Assembly: GCA_030710605.1 (NCBI GenBank)
Contig: CP092874.1
Location: 19,377,205-19,441,204 of the forward strand
Direction: 5' to 3'
Origin: Cordylochernes scorpioides
Lineage: Eukaryota > Arthropoda > Arachnida > Pseudoscorpiones > Chernetidae
DNA length: 64,000 nt
Positions 29,895-41,765 of the stretch are shown piece after piece. The notes below the pieces were generated by a model, which saw nothing but the letters and a program-made list of their open reading frames with translations, ran no database searches and was not told the origin of the DNA. Made by a program: the position numbers and the translations under genes. Numbering within the stretch: the first letter of the stretch is position 1; the number at the start of each line of letters is the position of its first letter.

Positions 29895-29992
29895 CGTTTC
29901 TGTGGAGAGGATTGGTGGAAGGATGGTTTAAACCGTTGGTTTTCGACCGCTACGATATGGTATCGAATCCCGCATTATTGTTGTATATATAT
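29895..29992 (+). mobile_element. SINE head fragment
   Basis: GGTGGAAGGATGGTTTAAAC, CGTTGGTTTTCGACCGCTAC, GTATCGAATCCCGCATT matches the tRNA-like head only. Confidence 0.6.
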
Positions 29993-30487
29993 TAATTAAT
30001 TGTTACCACAGAGTGTGTGTAAGCTCACAGTTAAAATAAGCGCTAACCGAAAGAAAAAAAAGTTCCTTTGTTCAATATTAGTTTCTCTTTTATATTTTGT
30101 TCTCTCTCTTGTAAATCAATAAATATAATGTTACTTATAAATGACTGCGGCGTATAATTATAAAGCTATACAACCAGTTTAACCGCATAAGTTTCTTTTT
30201 ATTTATGAAAAATCATTTTTAATTTCAAAGAGAAATAATTTAATATTTCTAACTTTTGGATGACGTATGAAAAGGTTGAATATATGAATAGTGATGGTCT
30301 ATATATGAATGGATGACGTATGGAAGTGTGAAAAATATGAAGAGTAATGGCGAACGGATAATGTTTAATTAATAATTCTTGGAATCATTTTCATTAAAAA
30401 TTCTAAGCAAAGTCAACAATTAGACACTTTTTTATTTAAAAGAAATGCTTCTATGGCCTCCTATTCTTTTGTGATTTTTTATCTTTG

Positions 30488-32589
30488 TTTCGAAATCTAT
30501 ATTATCGGGGTAAACGGTCTAATAGACAGCTAGTTGATGAAAAAATGTATAAGGAAATACGAAATAAGTATATGAATATTATTGAAAAAACAAGAAATGT
30601 AAGCTGGAGGGTATTCCTGGAGGAAGTTGAAAATACATCTCCTTTTGGTAATACTTACAAAACTTTTAAACAAAAAATTTCTCCTAGGTCTTTTGATTTA
30701 CCAATTCTAGATGTATCTCAAGATGTGCTCGAATCAGAAATGAAAAATCTTTTATCTTCTCTATTTCCGAATGACTGTCAATCTTCTGACACAAACTATC
30801 ATAAATTAATCAGAGACAAGAGTTATACTTTTTCTAATGATAAAATCATTTATTTTGATAATATTCAAATCTGTTCAATAATTAAAAAACTTAAAAATGG
30901 CAAGGCTCCAGGAATAGATCATATAAGCAATCAGATGATCAAAACGGCAGTTCATCATATATCTCCTGTGTTAACAAAATTGTTCAATGCTTGTATGGGA
31001 CTTAATTATTATCCGGAGGCCTGGAGAAAGTCAGCAGTAATGATTATAAAAAACCTAATAAAGAAAATTATAAAGATCCGAAAGCCTACCGCCCTATAAG
31101 CTTGTCTTCTAATTTAGGTAAAATTTTTGAAAGTCTAATTCATATTGAACTTTTAAATCATATTAATAGTAATAATGTTATGCATCCTGCTCAACATGGA
31201 TTTACACAAGAAAAATCAACAATCTCTGCTTTACAAGAAATAACTAAATTAAGTCTTTTGAAAAGAGAAACAGAAAATACGGCAATAGTAACAGTGGACA
31301 TCAGCGGAGCTTTCGACAACGCATGGCATCCGGCAATTCTCCAACAATTGGACAAGGCAAATTTTCCAGCGGTACTTATAAAAATAATTAATTCTTACTT
31401 TGAAGACCGGAGTGTAGAGTTTAAATATACTAATGTAAAGTGTATAAAAAAGATAAATAAGGGATGTCCCCAGGGTGGTATTATTTCTCCTATTCTTTGG
31501 AATATATTACTTAATGATTTCAACTTATCTTTTAACGAAAGTTTTGCTAGAGTGATTGCTTTCGCGGACGATGTGACATTTGTGGTATGGAGTTCAAACA
31601 TCTATGATCTTCAGTATAATATTACCAAATGTTTAATAAAAATCAAAGCATGGTGTGAAAAGGTAAAACTTTCACTAAGTCCAAACAAAACAGGTATACT
31701 CTATCTACATAACTATGAAAAATTGCCCATTAATTTTGATGGAAAAATAATTCAACCATCAGAAACTGTTAAAATTTTGGGAGTTATTTTTAAAAATCAT
31801 AGACAAAGGAATAAGATTAATTTTGGAACACATGTTGACAATATAATTATGAAAGCTACGAAACTTAAGAATATATTATTCTCATTATGTGCACGTACTT
31901 GGGGCATTGATACTCGACGTAGATTGATCTTATATAAAGCTATGATACGCTCTACAATAAGCTATGCATCAAATATTTGGTTTCCTTTTATCACTGCAGC
32001 AAAAAGATCCAAGTTGAATTCTATACAATATCAAATTCTTATTAGATGCATTCATGCTTATAGGACTTCATCTTCTTACATCACACATATACTAGCGAAA
32101 ACCCCTTTACTGTCCGATTATCTTGAATTATTACAAACAAAGTATAATATGACAAATTCTCTCACAGATCGAACACTCAAAAAACCCCTTCAAAAAGAAT
32201 TAAACAAACTATATCTGGATCTAAAATTTAAGTTTTATCTTTCTCAATCTAATGAACTGTTCAAGAAATTCTTTCCAATTGCTGTCCCAAATTTCATTTC
32301 CTCTGATAAATTCACTACATTATTCTTAACTGGCAAAGGACCCTTCTTAAGTTTCCTATTCAAACTGAATGCTATCAATGATCCAACATGTGAATGCCGC
32401 TTAGATGTTGAATCACCAGAGCATCTTCTTTTATCTTGCCCTCTGACTAATCAAATTGTATGTAGATACTTTGAAACATTACCAAATTCTCTTTGTGTAT
32501 ATACTCTATCTTATGAGAACTTTGTTAAGTTTAGAACTATTTGTACAATAATTTACAAAACAATACTAATCCATCGTGTAAATAATTAA
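30488..32589 (+). pseudogene. LINE reverse transcriptase, R1-like, one frameshift
   Basis: The coding sequence covers the linker after the endonuclease, the full RT and the C-terminus. RT motifs: KNGKAPGIDHISNQMIK, YRPISLSSNLGKIFESLI, VDISGAFDNAWHPAIL (motif A), NKGCPQGGIISPILWN (motif B), IAFADDVTFVVW (catalytic FADD), LGVIF. The C-terminus has TCECRLDVESPEHLLLSCPL, the usual CxC...Hx4C knuckle. GCPQG and GAFDNAWxP point to the R1/LOA group rather than Jockey or CR1. One indel in an A-run at about 31047-31053 shifts the frame; the two halves otherwise read without stops (30488-31099 and 31102-32589). No start codon is present because of 5' truncation. This suggests a young copy. Confidence 0.85.
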
Positions 32590-32681
32590 TCATATATATA
32601 TAAATAATACTAGCACAGCACAATAGTCCTTTGGACTTCGTGCTTTTGTAACAATAAATAAATAAATAAAAAATAAATAAA
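30489..32681 (+). mobile_element. R1-like LINE, 5'-truncated, with target duplication
   Basis: Flanked by an 8-bp target duplication ATCTTTGT at 30481-30488 and 32682-32689; copy 1 of the host repeat (about 369) shows the empty site. The 3' end is AATAAATAAATAAATAAAAA-like. The endonuclease and ORF1 are missing. Confidence 0.85.
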
Positions 32682-32998
32682 ATCTTTGTGAATTTTCTCT
32701 CTCACTACAGTAAAACGTTCCTGTAGAGAGGTTGCAGAGCCAAACTGTTTTGTAGAGAGATTGAAACTGATTTATTACAATGTCCATATATGATTATATA
32801 AGGTTAAATACAGAATAAATATAAATATGAACAAATAAGATTATATAATGATAAATATATGAATAAATAGATAAAATATATATATAAGAATTGACATAAA
32901 TTTATATACAAGGTCTTCATTGGTGGCGCCCACCACGGAAAAGACTCCGCCAAAGATGGACTGCGAGAGTTTCTTTCCCACAGAGAGGGCAGGTCGAT

Positions 32999-33187
32999 GT
33001 GATGGCTGGTGTTACCCACCTCAAGACAAAGATGGTACTTGTAGATGGTAGCCTTCTTGTAGAGAGGTGTCCTCTAGCAGGAGTGTCTTCTCATGGAGGT
33101 TGTTGTACTGTATTTAGATCAGAGATCTATGAAGTTCCCAAAGAGATCCTTCTCTTACTTCCGTTTGTAGATGAGGAGTGTAGGTAA
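32999..33187 (+). other. Exon-like open stretch in the dispersed repeat
   Basis: Reads ERCPLAGVSSHGGCCTVFRS then EIYEVPKEILLLLPFVDEEC before AG/GTAAAATAT, which could be a splice donor. In copy 1 (about 850-990) the same segment has a frame-breaking change. No family is recognised. It may be an exon captured by the repeat or a chance open frame. Confidence 0.3.
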
Positions 33188-33361
33188 AATATTTTATTGA
33201 ACTTCAGATTATTTGATTTCTAGCGAACATCAATGAATAAATGGCAGAGGCGATAGAAGTCCAACAGCTTTCATGTTGACATTTTCTTTCGTCCTGGTAC
33301 AACCCCCATGAAGTTGAACATAAGGTAGTGGCCAGGCAGGCGTGAGATGGTAGTGTGGATG

Positions 33362-33662
33362 GGTAGTGGTGTAAACTGTCTTTTTTCCTACAGCCACGAC
33401 TCGGGATTAAATACCGCATTTTTTTTTTTCACGAAAAAAAAACAAAGGTTCAATAGCTCCCGATTTCTTGCAAAAGTCCAACCACACCAATGAGTGCTAG
33501 TAACCAAACGAGACTTTGGCATATTTGTAAGTGCAAAAGACGAACTGCTTTTCACATGTGTAGAGACATATGATGCACTTACAGTAAAAACATTTGCCAA
33601 TTTCTACCCACCATGATTATTATGGCTTGTACAACGTCTATTTTGAGTAATAAAAAATATAT
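33362..33662 (+). mobile_element. tRNA-derived SINE (copy A of the duplication)
   Basis: CCACGACTCGGGATTAAATA (head end), then CAATAGCTCCCGATTTCTTG, AACCAAACGAGACTTTGGC, CTACCCACCATGATTATTAT. It pairs with 46135-46445 in copy B; the two share variants (GAGTGCTAGTAACC) not seen in other SINE copies, supporting duplication of the whole locus. Confidence 0.8.
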
Positions 33663-33667
33663 ATATA

Positions 33668-34986
33668 CGAGGTGTGTTCAAAAAGTATCGCGAATTTTGG
33701 ATTTTCGCGTGTTACGTATATTCGAATTTCGATCTTTTGTGGCTTTATGTTGGTACTAATGTCTCTCACTTATGCCGACAAGCTCGGCCATTTTGAATGT
33801 TTACTTAATTGTTGACAGCTGCTTTGCTTGCAGGTGTTTTGGATCGTCTTCGATTTTTACCTATTTAAAAAATGGATCAAAGAACCTGTATCAAATTTTG
33901 TGTGAAAAACGAAATTAAGTGCGCGGATGCATTCCGAATGTTGACTGTGGCATACGGAGAAGCTACCTTGAACCGAAGCAACGTTTATCGGTGGTACAAA
34001 ATGTTCTCAGAAGGCCGAGAAGATGTGAACGACGAAGAGCGTGCCGGACGCCCGAGCACTTCAACAACAGACGAAAAAATTAATGAAGTGGAGAAAATGA
34101 TATTTCCCAATCGTCGAATCACCGTTAGAGAAGTTGCTGAGGACCTAAACATATCGATTGGCTCGTGCCATTCGATTTTTATCAATGATTTGGGCATGAG
34201 ACGGGTCGCCGCGAAATTCGTACCAAAATTGCTCAATTGCGACCAAAAACAGCATCGCATGAACATTGCTAATGAGATGTTGGACTCTGTCCGCGACGAC
34301 CCAAATTTGTTCCAGAGGGTCATAACTGGTGACGAAGCGTAGGTTTATGGTTATGACGTGGAAACCAAAGCTCAATCATCTCAATGGAAGCTGCCGCACG
34401 AACCAAGACCGAAAAAAGCGCGCCAAGTTCGGTCGAATGTGAAAGTTTTGCTGACAGTTTTCTTCGATTACAGGGGCGTGGTGCATCATGAGTTCTTGCC
34501 ACAGGGTAGAACGGTCAATAAGGAATATTACCTGCAAGTTATGCGCAATTTGCGCGAACCAATCCGCCAGAAACGCCCGAATTTGTGGAAGAACAAAAAT
34601 TGGATTTTGCACCACGATAACGTCCCTGCTCACACATCGTTGCTTGTGCGCGACCTTTTGGCCAAAAACAACACACTAATGATGCCGCAGCCACCGTATT
34701 TCCCAGATCTGGCCCCCCGTGACTTTTTCTTGTTCCCTAAACTGAAGAGGCCCATGAAAGGACGACGTTACGCTACGCTTGACGAGATAAAGACGGCATC
34801 GAAGGAGGAGCTGAAAAAGATTTTAAAAAATAATTTTTTGAAGTGCTTCGAAGATTGGAAAAACCGTTGGCACAAGTGTATAATATCTCATGGGGATTAC
34901 TTTGAAGGGGACAAAATAGGTATTCATGGATAAATAAATATTTTTGAAAAAACACAAAAGTCGCGATACTTTTTGAACACACCTCG
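33668..34986 (+). mobile_element. mariner transposon, full-length
   Basis: Perfect terminal inverted repeats of 26 bp beginning CGAGGTGTGTTCAAAAAGTA, flanked by TA at 33666-33667 and 34987-34988. Copy B of the duplication has the empty site near 46447. Length 1319 bp is typical for mariner. Confidence 0.95.
33872..34933 (+). pseudogene. mariner transposase, one nonsense codon
   Basis: The DD34D cut-and-paste transposase of mariner elements would be about 353 residues. The N-terminal helix-turn-helix region starts MDQRTCIKFCVKNEIKCADA and includes NRSNVYRWYKMFSEGRE. The three catalytic aspartates are visible in TGDE (about residue 154), HHDNVPAHTS and YFPDLAPRDFFLFP. A TAG at 34340-34342 sits where this family has tryptophan, right after the first catalytic aspartate block. 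The frame before and after is the same, and no other stop or frameshift is seen. The copy therefore looks recently inactivated, or the assembly carries one base error. Confidence 0.95.
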
Positions 34987-35096
34987 TATACCACTCGTTC
35001 ACTAACCTCCTAGTTGATGTTTCTTGATATAAACTTGAGGATGAACAATTTTTACTTGAAAGCTTGTATTTCAAATTTTAAATATATATATGTTAT

Positions 35097-35305
35097 ACAC
35101 TCATGGACAAAACTTAAAAGGAAGTTGTAACTTTTAGCATGTATATCAGGGAATTCAGACAATAACTCTGAAAGTTATTACAGTGACCTTTATTGAAGAC
35201 ACACGAGATAACCAAGTGTGAACAACCTCTGTCTCCTTCAAAATAACAGACGACCGGCGACATAAAAGACTTTCCATTTCCTTAAATTTTGTTCATGAGT
35301 GTATG
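35097..35305 (+). mobile_element. MITE, ACACTCATGGACAAAACTT family (single unit)
   Basis: One full unit here. In copy B (46551-47260) the left 123 bp of the same insertion are repeated five times, so the array grew after the duplication (or shrank in A). Confidence 0.85.
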
Positions 35306-36098
35306 TACTCATTCTGAATATATATATTTTATAATTTTACTTTTATAATCATGATTTAACTTTGAATCTTATTTATTTTATTACGCTTTATATATTCTCT
35401 TAATGATATCATTTGTTTTTTGTTTGTTTTTTACTCTATAAGAATGATATTTTATATAATATCTTGTGTGTGTGTTTTACATTATATTGTGTGTGTGTTT
35501 TAAATATATAGCCATATTTTTATCAAAAAAAATAATTCAAATAAGTAAATGACAAGCTATAATAAAAAAATAATTTCAGTAAAGGGAATAAAAATGTAGA
35601 ATAAGTAGATTTTTGTTTTTTAAGTTGATTTTTGTTAATTAATTTAATTAATTTGGAATGTTTCAACTTTATATACGTAAGATGAAACATGATTCCTCGT
35701 TTAAAAATCAAATTAAAATTTTATAATTACCAGAGTCTTTTATTATGTGAGGCAGACAATGTTCTAATATTGTATTCGACAACCCTGGAATTTTTGGCGG
35801 GAAAACAATGGAATCCAAATTGTAAACAACCCGATAAGCCTTAATTTCTGCCTGAATAGAATAAAAGACCTTTATACTTAATTAAATATTAAAATGGTTT
35901 AATTAATTAAAATCTCTCTCAGCGTCTCTTATTAATTTCCATTAAATGACAAGAAACTTCTATTTTTTAGGAGTCTTTTTTTCAAATATACCATCTTTAA
36001 TATTGTTATAATTAAATTAAAAGAGAAAAAGATGTCTATACAAATGTTAAGCATGCCTAAAAATTGTGAATTAAAATTTAATTTGGTATATATATATA
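35306..36098. other. Duplicated AT-rich spacer
   Basis: Matches 47255-48055 in copy B almost base for base apart from short indels (for example TTAATTAATTTAATTAATTTGG against TTAATTAATTTGG). No gene is seen. Confidence 0.7.
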
Positions 36099-36850
36099 TG
36101 TGATATCTTGGGACCTCTGGGACCAGTGTTACCTGATGCTAGACGAACCTCGATGTCAACTCTACCGTGCAGTCGTGGTGGAAGGCGACACAGCTGGGCC
36201 AAAGGTGAAATAAGCAAACAGAGATTCCACTAAGAAGCGTCTGAACGTCAAGAAGGAATAGGACGAGGAGAGAGAGATCTTTAGAGCAAGTGTTACCTCG
36301 GTGAGATCCAAGCGAAGACTGCCTATTCTAGGTTCTCGATTTAACACCAAGACCTTTCTTCTTTCTAATTGGTTGACCTATTTAGGTGATTCTTTCCTAA
36401 TTGGTGGGACTATGTCACGTGGCCGTTGGCTATTGGTTGACCTACTTAGGTCTTGTCTCCTAATTGGTAGGAATATGTCTTTTGTCGGAAGAAATATCAG
36501 GTCTTGGCCAGGAAGTACTGGGCGTTAAACTTAGCTTTTATAGTTTCCGCGATCGTAAAATTGACTGTAGATTTATTACTAGTGGTTCTAACTTTAAGCT
36601 TCTTTGCTAGGCCTTACTTCTACTATCACCTAAGCCTGATTAGTTTTAACCTTAATTTTCTCCTGTTAGTCTCCATTCCTTCTATCTGTACAGTTGCTAT
36701 ACTTTATTAGATTCTTACGCGGTACAGATTGATGTTAGTTGAGGCTTTCTATTTGCAGTACATAAGAAGTTATATACAGTCATGGGGTGGAACATGTGGT
36801 AGTAGATATCTATACTATTTACAACAATTCCATGGTCTTAAATCATCACA
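36099..36850 (-). repeat. LTR (3' by gag orientation)
   Basis: Starts TGTGATATCTTGGGACCTCT and ends TTAAATCATCACA. Contains duplicated segments CTAATTGG and TTGGTTGACCTA. The 4 bp before (TATA) and after the element (GATA) differ by one base, so the target duplication is uncertain in this TA run. Confidence 0.9.
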
Positions 36851-39250
36851 GATGGCCCCGGATGTGAGAGGGTTCATATGGAGGGATTTAAGAGAGCGGA
36901 ATAGGAAGACTGTTATTAAGGAAGTAATTTTTTAAAAATTAATTAAAGTGAGTTGGTATATAACATGGGGTTGATTTCTGTATATCCATAAGAGATAATA
37001 AAGCATAAACAACTAATATTAAACATACAATTAAAACAAAAATTGGAATAAAAAATTTAATAGAGAACATATAATGATGATAGGTAAAAATATAAATGAT
37101 TGAATGGGAAAATCATGATCTCTTCTTGATGGGCGTTAGAAAGGGTTGAGGGGTTAGTTATTACTTGGTTGAGGCAATGTCACTTTGACTCAAGTCCCAA
37201 ACCATTTAATGTGCACGGCGCGGAAAACCTAGGCCATGTTTCACATGTAAATTTAAGGACCGAAATAAAGTTACAGTACCACAATCGAAAAGTAAGATAA
37301 GGGGGATTGTTATGGGTTTTAGTAATTAGTCGTTAAGACGTACGCATGCAGGATAAATGAGGGCGAAGATCAGTGACCAGAAATCAAAGTTTTAATTGGA
37401 GTCGTCAGGGGCTTAGCGAGAAAAAGAGTAAAATAAAAAAAAAGATGTGCCAGCGTGTGGCATGAGAGTGCCCTGGAATATATAAAAAAATATACAATTT
37501 GCACGTATCCAAGCCAGAAGTTGGGATAGGTAAATCTGGGGACGGTGTGTCAAGATTGTTAATTACGAAATCAAAGTAGGTCAAGTCTAGCCTGCGAAGG
37601 AGTTAAAAGTTCCTGCGGAAAAGGGTTAGTATTTATTAAGAAGTAACCTTTAAAGTGGTTGTTTAAGAGGTTATTGAAGATTGCCCTGTTTTTAGATCAT
37701 GATTTTTAGTTTGATTATAAAAGAATATATCATTGAGATATGAAATTGCGAAATTAAGGCTTTGCATATAGCGTTAAAGGATTTAAAAAATCGAAAATAG
37801 AATTGCGAAGTTAAATGCAAAGTAATCTTTAAAAAAAGTAAAAATAGTGATGACATGATACAAAGATTTACATACTACAGCAGTATATAAGGGGTAATAG
37901 AAAGTGAAAATATTAAATGAAAAAAAATAAGCAGTAATATACTCGATAGCATTGAACATGGTAGCGGAAGATGAAACAATGTAAATAACATCTAATTTAT
38001 AAAGTGAGAGAAAAGATAAAATGACAAATGCAAATTAGTGATATAAACATGAAATATAAACTTGAGATTATTAGATATGAAAGATAAAATATAAAGTTGA
38101 TTATAGAATAGAGTCATAAAGTAAAAGTAAATAAGTTTTGATAAAGAAAAATAAAATAAAATGACACTAATCTAAACTGATTGGTTGACGTAAAAAAAAT
38201 TATAAGAGCTATATAATGATTATATACAAGATATTAAAATGAAAATTAAAAAAAAAATGTTCATCGAGAAAGAAGAGCAAGTAAGATTATACATAGAAAT
38301 TATATATCGTGAAAGAATGGAAAGTTGTAGGCCAAACGTAATGTTCCTGTTTTTTAGGATGGGTGGAGAGAGCTTTAAATTGTCCTCGATCGCGATATCT
38401 TTGGTCTTGTTGACCTAAGTTTTTCTAACTTATCGAATTTGTTTTATGTTTGACGTGACTCGTGGATCATATTGTTTCCAACTGTGTGAAACTTACTAGT
38501 CCTAATGTTGTCGATTTTTTGTTCCCTGCGCCACGTTTAGGTGAAAACGTGATTCTTCCTGAAGCGGCATTTATTCTGTGTGTGCAGGAGAAACACGGCG
38601 ATCTATTCTAACCGATAAAGGGTTGTTGTTGTTGTTTTTTTTTTTTTTTTTTAAACATGTGTGGGTGTGTGTGATTTTTAGGTAAAATTTTGTCCTTGGA
38701 TCTAAGTGTCGATGTTAAGTGGACAAGTTAATCGAGGGAGAGAGAATGATAGTGACCAGATTTGTTAGTAAATGTAAAATAACGTGTTAAGCAAGTTATT
38801 AGTAGCTAAACGGGATATCGGCGTAGAAATTGGTTAGGGATTAGAACGGTATATAGTAAAAGGTACGCACTAATATTTAATTTAATAGGTAGCGAAAATC
38901 CATTAGAGTGACATCGGGGTGGCGACGGGCGGTAACAAGATGTCGGCTGTTTGTTTGCTCGGGGGGGCGAAGGGGAGCGAACCTATTTTTAATGTGATTC
39001 CGGATTTAGGTCAGGGGGCCTTTTGCGAGGTTGCTTGCTTCTTCCAACTTATTGGATTTGTTAATTCGAACTACGTTCGGAGATATTATTTCTATAATTG
39101 TAAACGCAAAAGCGTTTTGATTTGTCACGTTTGGTGACACGCGTTATGGGATTGACATAGGGAGATACAGAGGTTGTAATTATCCTGTGTGTTCAAGCAT
39201 TTGTTCGATTTGTGTTTGTATTTCGAAAATTCGGATATTGTATCTGTTGA
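36851..39250 (-). other. LTR element interior, pol region not readable
   Basis: About 2.4 kb between the 3' LTR and the last open frame. Stops occur in all minus frames and no YxDD, integrase zinc finger or DDE signature was seen. The segment 37700-38330 is strongly AT-rich. Confidence 0.6.
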
Positions 39251-39252
39251 TA

Positions 39253-39864
39253 TTAAAGCGAATGGTTTTTGGCGGACTTAGTAAAAATGTTATTCATTGA
39301 TATCGGGTTAGAATTGAATGAAATTGCGACTATCGACGTGAACAATGTGTGGTTAAATGTGTCACAGGCGTGATGAAGGCGTCTTTGGCCTGAAAAGTTA
39401 AAGAGTTTTGTGGTGTAGCTTTGTGACACGAAGCGAAAAAATTGTAAATGAAAAGGTGTCACGTGAAGTCTTTGTTTGGTACAAAATCTAACCTGTTTTA
39501 CTAAGAATAACAAATTTACTAAAGTCATGGGTGCTGGTTGTACGAACATATCGATAATTTTTATATTGTTAGTGGATATGACACGTTTAATGTGATTTTT
39601 TTTGTGTGTGTTTAGTAGGGCGACGTTATGGAGCTTGTGTGACTCGAAAGTGGATTTGGGTGTGAAGTCGCGCGCTAAAATTGTTGTCAATTGGAAAAAG
39701 TGATGTGAGAGGGTGTTGTTTATATTGTTGAGAGTGATTTGTCGATATTTAAATATGCATGTAACAGGAAGGAGTGTAGTTATGTGGGAATTTAACGATT
39801 GGAATAGTTTTGGAAGGCTGTGACTTAGGTTATTTCTGTCTAAAGCTATGAAAGAAAAGGACAT
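39253..39864 (-). other. Open stretch of 203 codons inside LTR element, unrecognised
   Basis: The reading frame starts MSFSFIALDRNNLSHSLPKL and has no motif I can name. Its position downstream of the protease remnant would fit the start of pol, but no RT motif is present. It may be a degraded pol start or chance. Confidence 0.3.
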
Positions 39865-39903
39865 AGGGGCGTTGAAAATGGGATTAGGAACATTATAATG
39901 AGG

Positions 39904-40420
39904 TTAAATAAGAGTGTTGGAGTTCACCACGTGTGAGCAACCCGTTCCAGGAGGGGAAAATTTAGTAAATGGGACAGTTGTATTGACCTGTCCATGGGAC
40001 ACGTGTTGCTTGCACGAGGTGATTTTGTACAAGGTAGTTGGTAGAAGTACATTATCTTGATACAGGAGTAGCTGAGGACAGTTTATAATTAGTAGAAATC
40101 TTCTTATGGAGTTAAGGGATAATATGCCAAAAGGCAAGGGGGTATCTATAATATGGAATTTTAGGTTCTGCGTTATGTTACCTATTTTTACGTTTAAAAA
40201 GATATAATCTATGGTGAAAATATTGTTAGCTATGGCGTTAATAGTTAAGTTAAATGGATGGACAGGCATTTTTCTTTTACAAACTGATTTCTATTATTTT
40301 AACAGTATTCTGCCTAATTATAGCGATAGATGCTCCTGTATCAAATAGTAGAGGTAGGTTTACATTATTGGACAGTTCAGCTCGAACGAGCAATTGTTCA
40401 ACGAAAGTGATGTGAGGAGG
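39904..40420 (-). pseudogene. Retropepsin (protease) remnant
   Basis: On the minus strand the peptide NVNLPLLFDTGASIAIIR contains the aspartic protease signature DTGAS (codons at 40342-40328). Past one stop and a frame change, the frame 40269-39904 continues with a protease-like second half (FHIIDTPLPFGILSLNSIRR). Broken by at least one stop and one frameshift, so no active enzyme. Confidence 0.7.
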
Positions 40421-40525
40421 AACCTACTGTTGTGCTGTCTTGGGCGTCGGAACAGGCCTGTTTTGGTGCCGTGGTCGAGGATTCTTGGGACAGTCAGAGT
40501 TCATTGTTTGCGCTGGGCTCGTGGT

Positions 40526-40933
40526 TTAGAGATGGTCGGGGGAGCAGGTAACATACGCTCGCGTGTTGGTAACTCGGAGGGGTGCTTGCAGGAGGTTTGG
40601 TGGCTTTCTCAGTCTTGTAGAGTCTTGTAGTTGGGCCCGATCTGCTTGGGCGTCGTAGTTGGTGAAGAAGCTCTGCGCCTCGTACGAACCATCGTAGCGA
40701 TTCCACCTCTCGCGATGTCCGGTCACGGCAGAAAGCTGATGTAGCGTCGTCGTCAACCTCCCCAGGACATCTGACACCGGCGGCGGGGGCGTGACGTCTT
40801 CCTGGCTGGGGACAATTTCCTCCGTTCTACCGAGAGTGTTTTCTTTCTTTGGAAAAGTGGCGTTTTCGCCACTTTCGGAGTCGGGATCGGACTCCATTGG
40901 TTCCTTTGGATCCTCCTCTCTTCCCTGTTCCAT
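40526..40933 (-). pseudogene. Gag N-terminal part, frameshifted
   Basis: Starts 81 bp inside the 5' LTR with MEQGREEDPKEPMESDPDSE (acidic leader). It continues into RWNRYDGSYEAQSFFTNYDA and QADRAQLQDSTRLRK, the typical start of a Gypsy-type capsid helical domain. The frame is lost shortly after RLRKPPNLLQAP, so the rest of gag and any zinc knuckle are out of frame or missing. Confidence 0.75.
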
Positions 40934-41013
40934 CTTTCTGTACAGACAGTGGTCTATTTGCTTACTTGTACCTTGGCGTCCACAATCCTGTCGACTCTTC
41001 GGACGGGGGAGTC

Positions 41014-41765
41014 TGTGATATCTTGGGACCTCTGGGACCAGTGTTACCTGATGCTAGACGAACCTCGATGTCAACTCTACCGTGCAGTCGTGGTGGAAGG
41101 CGACACAGCTGGGCCAAAGGTGAAATAAACAAACAGAGATTCCACTAAGAAGCGTCTGAACGTCAAGAAGGAATGGGACGAGGAGAGAGAGATCTTTAGA
41201 GCAAGTGTTACCTCGGTGAGATCCAAGCGAAGACTGCCTATTCTAGGTTCTCGATTTAACACCAAGACCTTTCTTCTTTCTAATTGGTTGACCTATTTAG
41301 GTGATTCTTTCCTAATTGGTGGGACTATGTCACGTGGCCGTTGGCTATTGGTTGACCTACTTAGGTCTTGTCTCCTAATTGGTAGGAATATGTCTTTTGT
41401 CGGAAGAGATATCCGGTCTTGGCCAGGAAGTACTGGGCGTTAAACTTAGCTTTTATAGTTTCCGCGATCGTAAAATTGACTGTAGATTTATTACTAGTGG
41501 TTCTAACTTTAAGCTTCTTTGCTAGGCCTTACTTCTACTATCACCTAAGCCTGATTAGTTTTAACCTTAATTTTCTCCTGTTAGTCTCCATTCCTTCTAT
41601 CTGTACAGTTGCTATACTTTATTAGATTCTTACGCGGTACAGATTGATGTTAGTTGAGGCTTTCTATTTGCAGTACATAAGAAGTTATATACAGTCATGG
41701 GGTGGAACATGTGGTAGTAGATATCTAGACTATTTACAACAATTCCATGGTCTTAAATCATCACA
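41014..41765 (-). repeat. LTR (5' by gag orientation)
   Basis: Same 752 bp as 36099-36850 with about five substitutions (for example AAATAAACAAAC for AAATAAGCAAAC; ATATCCGG for ATATCAGG). Confidence 0.9.

Larger units (their letters stand above)
29992..33360. repeat. Dispersed ~1 kb repeat, copy 2 (split by LINE)
   Basis: Matches 120-1170. A MITE-like block related to 10303 lies at about 30140-30360, and a LINE occupies 30489-32681. Confidence 0.75.
36099..41765 (-). mobile_element. Gypsy/Ty3-like LTR retrotransposon, coding region decayed
   Basis: Two direct LTRs of 752 bp, each beginning TGTGAT and ending ATCACA, enclose 4163 bp. The gag and protease remnants read on the minus strand, so the 5' LTR is 41014-41765. 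The LTRs differ at about five positions. A stretch next to the 5' LTR (GACTCCCCCGTCCGAAG on the minus strand) could be a primer-binding site for tRNA-Asp. Copy B has the empty site at about 48048-48066. No RT, RNase H or integrase motif could be found in 36851-39250, so the element is defective or non-autonomous. Confidence 0.85.

Noticed and set aside
36301-36935. Plus-strand open frames in the LTRs
   Set aside because: Present in both LTRs, short and without motifs. The gag and protease show that the element is coded on the minus strand.
40960-41013. G-rich tract GGACGGGGGAG before the LTR as a plus-strand polypurine tract
   Set aside because: It would put the element on the plus strand, but gag and the DTGAS protease read on the minus strand. 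The tract is better read in reverse as a possible primer-binding site.
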